From NCBI GenBank assembly GCA_028822575.1, contig JAPKDN010000229.1:1-5641 (forward strand): DNA of 5,641 nucleotides. Reading direction: 5' to 3'. The position numbers were made by a program, and so were the translations under genes. The notes below the pieces were generated by a model. That model had not been told where the DNA came from, did no database searches, and was given only the letters and a program-made list of their open reading frames with translations. This stretch comes from Alphaproteobacteria bacterium (GTDB lineage Bacteria; Pseudomonadota; Alphaproteobacteria; Thalassobaculales; Thalassobaculaceae). Every line of letters starts with the position of its first letter. Position 1 is the stretch's first letter. Positions 1-5,403 of this stretch are shown piece after piece.

Positions 1-1
1 C

Positions 2-613
2 ATGCACATGACGCTCTACGATTGCGGCCTGGCGTTGATGCACCCACATGTACCGAACTATTTCGTTTCCGGTGGGAAAATTCCCGGACTGACCGGTAAC
101 CCGCACCCGAACATCGCGCCCTATGACCTGTTCGAGACCAAGACCTGCAAGATCTTCATCGCTGGTGGTAATGACCGGGCCTGGCGGAAGCTGTGTGACG
201 AGGTCGGGCGTCCGGAGTTGGGCAGGGATCCAAGGTTTTTGACCAATGGCGACCGTCAGACCAACAAGGCGGAGCTAAAAGCGGAGCTTGAAGGTGTCTT
301 CGCCAAGGTGGAGGGGGAGGCGTTCTGCGAGAAACTCTTGGCCGCCGGGCTGCCGGTCGGGCCGGTCCGCGACACCCACGAGGTCATGAACCACCCGCAC
401 ACATTGCATCGGAACATGCGGGTCGAGAAGGACTGGTACAAGAGTTGGGGCATCCCGATTAAATTCTCGCGGACCCCCGGATCGATTAAGAGCGTGCCGC
501 CGAAGTTTGGTGAGCACGGCCGTGAGATTTTGGCAGATCATGGCTATTCTGTCGACGAAATCGATGGGCTTCTTAAGGACGGTATCCTGGTAGAGGAGCG
601 GCGCAAGACCTGA
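2..613 (+). CDS. CaiB/BaiF family (class III) CoA-transferase, C-terminal part, 5' truncated by the window edge
   Basis: Class III CoA-transferases move CoA between carboxylic acids (for example formyl-CoA/oxalate, carnitine or dicarboxylic acid couples) in the cytoplasm. About 203 residues are present, roughly the C-terminal half of a family member of about 400 residues. The reading frame is open to the left edge, so the ATG at base 2 is probably an internal Met. Family hallmarks are the 'GNPHPNIAPYDLF' block (residues ~32-44), 'IAGGNDRAWRKLC' (~53-65), the 'GRDPRFLTNGDR' block (~74-85), the 'AAGLPVGPVRDTHEV' block (~114-128) and the final 'KFGEHGREIL' segment. The catalytic Asp of the family lies in the N-terminal half, outside the window, so activity and substrate cannot be judged. 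The stop is TGA at 611-613. The next gene starts 105 bases on and seems to have its own promoter, so this is probably the end of a transcription unit or a loosely linked one. Family assignment is secure; substrate is unknown. Confidence 0.93.
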   Translation: MHMTLYDCGLALMHPHVPNYFVSGGKIPGLTGNPHPNIAPYDLFETKTCKIFIAGGNDRAWRKLCDEVGRPELGRDPRFLTNGDRQTNKAELKAELEGVFAKVEGEAFCEKLLAAGLPVGPVRDTHEVMNHPHTLHRNMRVEKDWYKSWGIPIKFSRTPGSIKSVPPKFGEHGREILADHGYSVDEIDGLLKDGILVEERRKT

Positions 614-672
614 TGCCTGAACGGGCACGGAGGCGGTGGGTGTCGTCATGCTGATGTGGCGCTTGTGAAAAG

Positions 673-681
673 TGGTAAACT
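673..681 (+). promoter_or_regulatory. Possible extended -10 promoter element of msrB
   Basis: The sequence TGGTAAACT reads as an extended -10 element: TG, one base, then TAAACT, which matches TATAAT at four of six positions. No good -35 hexamer lies 16-18 bases upstream, which is tolerable for extended -10 promoters. Transcription would begin near 688, downstream of the alternative GTG start at 656 and about 30 bases before the ATG at 719, so the site fits the chosen start. This is a by-eye match only. Confidence 0.3.
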
Positions 682-703
682 AGCCCTAATCTTGGGCAAA
701 GTT

Positions 704-710
704 GAGGAGG
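704..710 (+). promoter_or_regulatory. Strong Shine-Dalgarno sequence deciding the msrB start
   Basis: GAGGAGG is a near-perfect anti-16S match and ends 8 bases before the ATG at 719. It favours that ATG over the in-frame GTG at 716 (too close) and the in-frame GTG at 656, which has no comparable site. The ATG at 711 directly after it is out of frame and too near the site to be used. Confidence 0.8.
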
Positions 711-718
711 ATGCGGTG

Positions 719-1123
719 ATGGATAAAGTCGTAAAAACGGAAGCTGAATGGCGCGCTCAGTTGGATGACATTCAATACAAGGTTACGCGCGCCCACAGTA
801 CCGAGCGCGCCTGGTCGGGAAAATACGCTTCGAACGAGGACGCGGGAACTTATAATTGCGTCTGTTGCGGACAGTCGTTGTTCGATAGCGACACGAAATT
901 CGAGTCTGGCACCGGCTGGCCGAGCTTCTATGAGCCGATCAGCCCCGAGGCGATTGGTACCACCACGGATCGCGCCTTCGTCATGACACGGGTTGAGGTG
1001 CATTGCTCGCGGTGTGACGGCCATCTCGGTCATGTCTTCGAAGACGGCCCGGCCCCGACCGGTCTCAGGTATTGCATGAATTCAGCGTCGCTGGATCTTG
1101 CCAACAAGGATGCGGCAGAATAG
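719..1123 (+). CDS. msrB: Peptide-methionine (R)-S-oxide reductase MsrB
   Basis: MsrB reduces methionine-R-sulfoxide in proteins back to methionine, usually with thioredoxin as electron donor, and repairs oxidative damage. The 134-residue product has the normal length of a stand-alone bacterial MsrB and covers the SelR domain almost end to end. Visible motifs: the first zinc pair Cys47/Cys50 in 'NCVCCGQ', the 'SGTGWPSFYEP' signature (63-73), the second zinc pair Cys96/Cys99 in 'HCSRCDGHLGHVF', and the catalytic 'RYCMNSASL' with Cys119 and Asn121. The position that holds the resolving Cys in E. coli-type enzymes ('SGCGWPSF') is Thr65 here, so recycling must use another Cys or direct reduction. 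Cys49 is an extra cysteine inside the first zinc motif. There is no signal peptide, so the enzyme is cytoplasmic. The start follows from the strong Shine-Dalgarno site at 704-710. It appears monocistronic, with its own possible promoter and an AT-rich gap after it. No msrA is present in the window. Confidence 0.97.
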   Translation: MDKVVKTEAEWRAQLDDIQYKVTRAHSTERAWSGKYASNEDAGTYNCVCCGQSLFDSDTKFESGTGWPSFYEPISPEAIGTTTDRAFVMTRVEVHCSRCDGHLGHVFEDGPAPTGLRYCMNSASLDLANKDAAE

Positions 1124-1180
1124 TCGGTAAACGGCTTTCCATCGTTTTTCAAAAGACAAAAATTTTTTAAAAATGCTGTG

Positions 1181-1196
1181 GGATAAAAAATTATCC
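1181..1196. repeat. Perfect 16-bp inverted repeat, possible operator or small hairpin
   Basis: GGATAA at 1181-1186 and TTATCC at 1191-1196 are exact reverse complements around AAAA. The palindrome sits 19-34 bases upstream of the dehydrogenase ATG, where a repressor dimer could block transcription or where RNA could form a 6-bp stem with a 4-base loop. I do not recognise it as the site of a particular regulator. In an AT-rich stretch some self-complementarity occurs by chance, but the GG/CC ends make this one cleaner than average. Confidence 0.45.
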
Positions 1197-1200
1197 TAAT

Positions 1201-1206
1201 AAGGTG
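1201..1206 (+). promoter_or_regulatory. Shine-Dalgarno site of the dehydrogenase gene, lying in the loop of a small hairpin
   Basis: AAGGTG ends 8 bases before the ATG at 1215. It lies inside the 8-base loop of a potential 5-bp stem formed by CCTAA (1195-1199) and TTAGG (1208-1212). That stem shares bases 1195-1196 with the right arm of the 16-bp palindrome, so the two structures exclude each other. The ribosome-binding role is likely; regulation by folding is speculative because the stem is short. Confidence 0.6.
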
Positions 1207-1214
1207 CTTAGGTT

Positions 1215-2165
1215 ATGCCAAAGATCGCGATCCTGGATGACTACACGGAAATGGCGTTGAAAATGGCCGATTGGGGTTCGCTCCCAGATGGCTATGAAAC
1301 GGTGGTTTTCAACGACAATGTCGTGGAGCCGGATGCCTTGGTGGCCCGTCTTGAGGGTTTCGAGATCGTCTGCGCCATGCGGGAGCGGACGCCATTTACC
1401 GCCGAGATCTTTGCGCGCCTCCCCCATCTGAAACTGTTCATCACCACGGGGCTGCGCAATGCTTCGGTCGATGTGGAGGCGGCGAAGGCCAGGGGCGTTG
1501 TGGTTTGTGGCACGCAAGGGTCGGCATGGGCAACCGCGGAGCATACCTGGGCCCTGTTGATGGCGGCGGCGCGGAACATCGCCCATGATGACCGGATGAT
1601 GCGCGATGGTCTTTGGCAAAGCCGGATATGCCTTGAGTTGCGTGGCAAGACCTTGGGGCTTGTCGGGCTTGGCAAGATCGGTTCCCAGGTCGCGAGTTTC
1701 GGCAAGGCCTTCGGTATGGATATCATCGCGTGGAGCCAGAATCTGACCCGGGAGCGGTGCGGTGAGATTGGAGCGAAGCTTGTAACCAAGACGGATCTGT
1801 TCAGCCGGGCTGATTTTGTCAGCATTCACATGGTGTTGAGCGACCGGTCACGGGGGCTGGTGACCGCTGAAAATCTCGGACGGATGAAACAGGATGCGTT
1901 TCTGGTGAATACCTCGCGTGGCCCCATCGTCGATCAGGCGGCGCTCTTGAGTACGCTGCGGGCCGGCGCGATCCGTGGGGCGGCGATCGATGTTTACGAG
2001 ACGGAGCCGCTTCCAGGGGATCATCCTTATCGCGGGCTGGAGAACGCCGTTCTTAGCCCTCACATGGGCTATGTGACGGAAGAGACCTACCGAATTTTCC
2101 ACGGTCATTCCGTGGAAAACATCCAGGCTTGGCACGATGGCGCGCCGATCCGTCAGCTTAGCTAA
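1215..2165 (+). CDS. D-2-hydroxyacid dehydrogenase family protein
   Basis: Members of this family interconvert 2-oxoacids and D-2-hydroxyacids with NAD(P)(H) in the cytoplasm. The 316-residue protein has the usual length and order: a substrate-binding half (1 to ~100), a Rossmann domain (~101-280) and a return to the first domain. Key features are 'TTGLRNASVD' (77-86), the dinucleotide loop 'GLGKIG' (151-156), and the catalytic trio Arg235 in 'NTSRGP', Glu264 in 'DVYETEPLP' and His283 in 'SPHMGYVTEE'. After the second Rossmann strand the sequence is 'IIAWSQNLT', with Ser174/Gln175 where NAD-specific members carry an Asp, so NADP(H) use is possible (inference). There is no ACT or other regulatory domain, which argues against a classical serine-pathway SerA. 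The ATG at 1215 is the first possible start because TAG stands in frame at 1209-1211. The gene is 38 bases upstream of the glycosyltransferase, probably in one transcript. Exact substrate is unknown. Confidence 0.93.
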   Translation: MPKIAILDDYTEMALKMADWGSLPDGYETVVFNDNVVEPDALVARLEGFEIVCAMRERTPFTAEIFARLPHLKLFITTGLRNASVDVEAAKARGVVVCGTQGSAWATAEHTWALLMAAARNIAHDDRMMRDGLWQSRICLELRGKTLGLVGLGKIGSQVASFGKAFGMDIIAWSQNLTRERCGEIGAKLVTKTDLFSRADFVSIHMVLSDRSRGLVTAENLGRMKQDAFLVNTSRGPIVDQAALLSTLRAGAIRGAAIDVYETEPLPGDHPYRGLENAVLSPHMGYVTEETYRIFHGHSVENIQAWHDGAPIRQLS

Positions 2166-2189
2166 ACCGTCCTTGGCCTAATACGAACC

Positions 2190-2194
2190 GAGGA
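2190..2194 (+). promoter_or_regulatory. Shine-Dalgarno site of the glycosyltransferase gene
   Basis: GAGGA ends 9 bases before the ATG at 2204, a normal distance. It supports that start; I see no other start codon in frame in the gap after the dehydrogenase stop. Confidence 0.65.
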
Positions 2195-2203
2195 ATTTTT
2201 TGG

Positions 2204-3892
2204 ATGGCTGCACCCTGCGTGATTTATCTCGGTAGTTCGGATATCGGGTTGAAGCACAATCCTTTTGGCAAGGATGTCGCTAATCTGGGCTTATACAGAG
2301 CGCTTGCCCGCTACGCACCGGGAGACGAGTTGCCATTCCTATCCTTTCAAAGAATGGATAGCAGCGACGTCGCGGCCGAGTTGTACGAGGGGACGACGCC
2401 AAGCAAAACTATTGCCACTACAAGTATATTTAACGCTGATGCCATCGCTGCGGCCGGTACCCTGGTCCGTGCCAGTTGTGATATCTCCGACTTGGCATGG
2501 TTGCGCCGCCACGGCGGTGATCGCGTCTATTCGATCTCTGGGCTAATCCATTCGCTCGCGCCGCCGGCTATGCGCGATTATATCGCCCGTGTCATTACTG
2601 CGCCGATCCAGCCTTGGGACACCATCTGGTGTTCCTCTCCTTCAGTACGTGGCGCGCTTGCGACGATGTACGAGGAATACGCGGATTTTCTCGCTGGCCG
2701 TTTTGGTGGCGCGGGCGCCAAGCCTCGGCCTTTTCCCGCGATGCCGGTGATCCCGCTCGGGGTCGAGGTCGATGAGATCCAGAATCGGCTCGCGAACGCC
2801 GGCACGCGCGCGGCAATGCGGACGGAACTGAATATAGCCGATGACGAGATCGTGGTACTCTGGGTCGGTCGCCTTTCGTTTTTCGAGAAGGCGCACCCAG
2901 TCTCGATGTTCACTGCGTTGGAAGAGACCGCAAAGCGTACCGGCGCCAAGATCAGAATGCTCAATGTTGGCTGGTTTCCGGGCGGAGATCTGCATCTTGA
3001 GGTTTATGAGGAAGCGGCACGTAACCATGCGCCATCCGTGAAGGTTGATTTCTTGGACGGTAATAAACGACGGTTCGTTGACCGGGTCTGGGGAGCGGCG
3101 GACATCTTTATTTCCCTGGTTGATAACATCCAGGAGACCTTCGGCATCACACCGATCGAGGCAATGGCGGCGGGACTTCCGTTGGTGATGAGCGATTGGG
3201 ACGGTTATCGTGCCAGTGCCACCAACGGCGTCGAGGGTTTTTTGATCCCGACACTAATGCCTCCGCCGGGCAGTGGCTGGTTGATGGGGCAGCGTCATGT
3301 GCTTCACATGGACAGCTATCAAGGTTATGCTGGCGCTGTCTCTATGCATACGGCGGTCGATATTGGGGCCGCTGCGACGGCACTGGAAGCCCTGGTTCGG
3401 GAGCCAGATTTGCGCCGGCGGATGGGTGAGGCTGGCAAGGTGCGGGCGCGGTCGATGTTCAACTGGCCGGACGTGATCGAGAAACTATGCGCCCATTGGA
3501 CCGAGCAGGGTGAGCGCCGGCGAACCGATAGTTCCAACGACGCCGAGCCCGAACAGTTCCGGACCAGTTCGATCAAAGGTGACCCCTATACCCATTTCCA
3601 GGGCTTCGCGACGACATCTTTGGCGCCTTCGACGGTGATTTCGATCCGCGTCGAGGACCCGCGCGCGGCGTTGCAAGCCGTCAACGCGACCCGAATGAAC
3701 CTGATCATGGATCGTTTTCGGGCCGTCGGTCCCGATGGGGCCCTGGAGCATTTGATTTCGAACGGTGCGAGCCGGGTCGACGACTTGGCCACGACACTGG
3801 AACGCCCCTTGGACGAGATAGAGCGTTTGGTCGTCTGGATGGCAAAGGTCGGCTTGGTTTCCTGGAGCGATGGCGAGAGCGAAGACGCCTAG
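2204..3892 (+). CDS. GT4-family (GT-B fold) glycosyltransferase with C-terminal winged-helix-like extension
   Basis: Enzymes of this type transfer a sugar from a nucleotide-sugar to a glycan, lipid or protein acceptor in the cytoplasm. The 562-residue protein has an N-terminal half (~1-185) with 'SGLIHSL' (His116), a linker ending in 'PVIPLGVEVDEI', and a C-terminal GT4 half beginning 'VVLWVGRLSFFEKAHP' (218-232). The GT4 EX7E motif is intact: Glu311 and Glu319 in 'ETFGITPIEAMAAGLPLV', followed by 'SDWDGYR'. The GT fold ends near residue 435, and a polar stretch (~436-458) leads into ~100 further residues. Residues ~515-555 ('GASRVDDLATTLERPLDEI', then 'WMAKVGLVSW') read like a winged helix. 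There is no signal peptide or membrane segment. The first ~80 codons contain several codons rare in the neighbouring genes (TTA, CTA, AGA, ATA). It follows the dehydrogenase by 38 bases and converges on the minus-strand flavoprotein gene. Donor and acceptor are unknown; there are no polysaccharide genes beside it in the window. Confidence 0.9.
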   Translation: MAAPCVIYLGSSDIGLKHNPFGKDVANLGLYRALARYAPGDELPFLSFQRMDSSDVAAELYEGTTPSKTIATTSIFNADAIAAAGTLVRASCDISDLAWLRRHGGDRVYSISGLIHSLAPPAMRDYIARVITAPIQPWDTIWCSSPSVRGALATMYEEYADFLAGRFGGAGAKPRPFPAMPVIPLGVEVDEIQNRLANAGTRAAMRTELNIADDEIVVLWVGRLSFFEKAHPVSMFTALEETAKRTGAKIRMLNVGWFPGGDLHLEVYEEAARNHAPSVKVDFLDGNKRRFVDRVWGAADIFISLVDNIQETFGITPIEAMAAGLPLVMSDWDGYRASATNGVEGFLIPTLMPPPGSGWLMGQRHVLHMDSYQGYAGAVSMHTAVDIGAAATALEALVREPDLRRRMGEAGKVRARSMFNWPDVIEKLCAHWTEQGERRRTDSSNDAEPEQFRTSSIKGDPYTHFQGFATTSLAPSTVISIRVEDPRAALQAVNATRMNLIMDRFRAVGPDGALEHLISNGASRVDDLATTLERPLDEIERLVVWMAKVGLVSWSDGESEDA

Positions 3893-3908
3893 GTTCTGGT
3901 GGTTTTGT
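3893..3908. other. 16-bp convergent gene junction without a visible terminator
   Basis: The TAG of the plus-strand glycosyltransferase (3890-3892) and the TAG of the minus-strand flavoprotein (complement of 3909-3911) are separated by only 16 bases. The nearest inverted repeat, GGCG/CGCC at 3872-3875 and 3886-3889, has a 4-bp stem with a 10-base loop and no proper T run after it. Transcripts from both sides are therefore likely to overlap, or to end inside the opposing gene or by Rho. Confidence 0.55.
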
Positions 3909-5402
3909 CTACGGAATCATGTTCGGATGATCCAACAGGGCCTGCCAGTGAAGCTCTGCGTCCTCGACGAACAATCCCTTTGTCACACCCGAGACCAGCA
4001 TCGGCACCGTTAACCGCAGGGTGCTGATCGAGCATCCCGATGGCCCAAAGCTCATGGTCGGCCCGAAAGTGAAGTCGTGGATACGCTCCAGATATGGAGC
4101 GCTGCCTGGTGTCTTTTCCAAGAACTGAAAATCTGAGCCGAGATAAGGGTATCGCCCGAGGCGATTGTCATCCAAATCGTCGGGCGGTGCATACCGATCG
4201 CCCCAGAGCGCGATATGTTCGGCGAAATGGGCCAGTTCGGGCCGTTTTTTAACGTCCTGATCATGCCCGGCGCAGGAGATGATATAGTCCGCCTCGAAGC
4301 GGCCTTGGGTGGTTTCTATCAGCACGCCATCGCCGTTCGGCGTGGCGTCGTTCCAATCGGTGCTGGTGTGGAGCGTAAAATTTGGATGGCTACTGGCGCG
4401 CTTCCAGGTTTCTGGCGGCATCCCCATGCGGATGTTGAGTATGTAATGCATGAAGCGCCATCGCCAGGCGTCATCCAGATCACAAAAATGGCGCAGAAAC
4501 CCGGGCGTGATGCACCAGCGATAGACCTGCTGGCGCCGGTGGGTGGGGCGGCGGCAAAACATATGAACTTCGGCGCCGTGTTCCAGCGCGCAGATCGCAT
4601 TATCACCGGCGGTCGCGCCAACGCCGAGTACCGCGACGCGTTTCCCGTCAAGGGCTTGGAAATCAATGGGGTCTGCGGCCTTGGCGCGCAGATTTTCGGG
4701 CAAGGCGGTCAGATAGTCGGGCATCCACCAATCGCCGGTGCCGTCATGCCCGGTGGCCAGAACCAAACGCCTGGTGTGACGGACCTCGGAACCACCAGCG
4801 CCTTGTATCGTGACCGCGAGCCCGCCCACGGCGGGGACAATTGATGTAACCTCGGTTGCGTTACGAACTGGTAGTTCCAAGGTCCGGCGCACCCAGCTGA
4901 GATAGTCGACCCAGAGAGTGATGGGCACGAAATTGACACCTTCCCAGGATATGTCGCCAAAGGCGGCTCGGTGCCAGGCTTCGTAGGTAAGGTTGGGGAC
5001 GCCCATGTCCGGGCCGGGATAGTGCTTGGGGGAGCGGATGACTGGCATGCGGCCGTGACTGTTCCAGATCCCCTCGGCGCCTGCGGGTTCTCTGTCAACC
5101 ACCATGATATTAGTGACGCGCTCCTTCAGTAGATGCGCGGCGATCGACAATCCACCCTGGCCGGCGCCGATGACCAAGACGTCGAGCATCGGAACTCCGT
5201 TCGCTCCGGTCCGCGTCGGCATCCATTCGGCCTCCGGATGACGCAGGGCGTGCAGATCAGACTGTACCTTGGCCGCGAGGGCGCCGAGGCGCGCCTCGGA
5301 CCCGGGCAGGGGTGGGCCATAGCTTTCGGGTGCGTTGATCCTGGCCTTGCCATCGTCGCGCCAACGGACTGGTGCCGGCGCCAGTGGAGTTGTTTGTAGC
5401 AT
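3909..5402 (-). CDS. FAD/NAD(P)-dependent oxidoreductase (flavin monooxygenase-like)
   Basis: The 497-residue protein has a ~70-residue N-terminal extension ending 'AEWMPTRTGANG', then a Rossmann FAD site 'VLVIGAGQGGLSIAAHLL' (75-92) with Asp103 at the end of the second strand ('IMVVDREPAG'). Further marks are 'GIWNSHGRMPVIRSPKHYPG' (111-130), an 'LATGHDG' motif (215-221) and a second dinucleotide site 'VAVLGVGATAGDNA' (256-269) for NAD(P)H. A block rich in Trp, Arg and His (~290-350) and a C-terminal 'FGPSGCSIS' segment complete it. Two nucleotide sites suggest an NAD(P)H-dependent flavoprotein monooxygenase or reductase, cytoplasmic. The fingerprint FxGxxxHxxxW of Baeyer-Villiger enzymes is absent, so the reaction class is open. 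The ATG (complement of 5400-5402) is one base after the amidase TAA, and no earlier start is possible in frame because an in-frame TAA (complement of 5406-5408 region is not used) or the coupled junction limits extension; the choice rests mainly on this coupling. The product of the upstream amidase, or a related amide, is its plausible substrate (inference). Confidence 0.88.
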   Translation of the reverse strand: MLQTTPLAPAPVRWRDDGKARINAPESYGPPLPGSEARLGALAAKVQSDLHALRHPEAEWMPTRTGANGVPMLDVLVIGAGQGGLSIAAHLLKERVTNIMVVDREPAGAEGIWNSHGRMPVIRSPKHYPGPDMGVPNLTYEAWHRAAFGDISWEGVNFVPITLWVDYLSWVRRTLELPVRNATEVTSIVPAVGGLAVTIQGAGGSEVRHTRRLVLATGHDGTGDWWMPDYLTALPENLRAKAADPIDFQALDGKRVAVLGVGATAGDNAICALEHGAEVHMFCRRPTHRRQQVYRWCITPGFLRHFCDLDDAWRWRFMHYILNIRMGMPPETWKRASSHPNFTLHTSTDWNDATPNGDGVLIETTQGRFEADYIISCAGHDQDVKKRPELAHFAEHIALWGDRYAPPDDLDDNRLGRYPYLGSDFQFLEKTPGSAPYLERIHDFTFGPTMSFGPSGCSISTLRLTVPMLVSGVTKGLFVEDAELHWQALLDHPNMIP

Positions 5403-5403
5403 G

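Larger units (their letters stand above)
1124..1214 (+). promoter_or_regulatory. AT-rich intergenic region, probable promoter/leader of the dehydrogenase gene
   Basis: These 91 bases are strikingly AT-rich beside the GC-rich genes on both sides, with A and T runs at 1145-1149, 1158-1173 and 1185-1192. This composition suits a promoter for the gene starting at 1215. Only weak hexamers are visible: AAGACA at 1153-1158 resembles a -35 (four of six), but no convincing -10 lies 16-18 bases beyond it, so I do not place a start site. There is no GC-rich hairpin followed by a T run, so a classical terminator for msrB is not evident. Confidence 0.4.

Noticed and set aside
614..627. Small inverted repeat TGCC/GGCA as a terminator after the CoA-transferase
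   Set aside because: The stem is only 4-5 bp and no T run follows, so it does not qualify as an intrinsic terminator.
683..697. GCCC/GGGC inverted repeat upstream of msrB
   Set aside because: A 4-bp stem with a 7-base loop in GC-rich DNA is expected by chance and has no further supporting feature.
656..718. GTG at 656 as an upstream start for msrB (21 extra residues)
   Set aside because: It lacks a good Shine-Dalgarno site, whereas the ATG at 719 has GAGGAGG at ideal distance and yields a standard-length MsrB. The possible extended -10 at 673-681 would also lie inside the longer version.
1145..1174. T and A runs after msrB as an intrinsic terminator
   Set aside because: The runs are not preceded by a GC-rich stem; only A-T pairing could form, which is too weak.
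1191..1829. 212-codon open frame on the minus strand
   Set aside because: It lies antisense to the well-supported dehydrogenase gene, whose catalytic motifs are intact; its translation is Pro/Arg-rich and resembles no family, as expected for a shadow frame in GC-rich DNA.
4215..4844. 209-codon open frame on the plus strand
   Set aside because: It is antisense to the flavoprotein gene, which has two intact dinucleotide-binding motifs; the plus-strand translation shows no recognisable domain.
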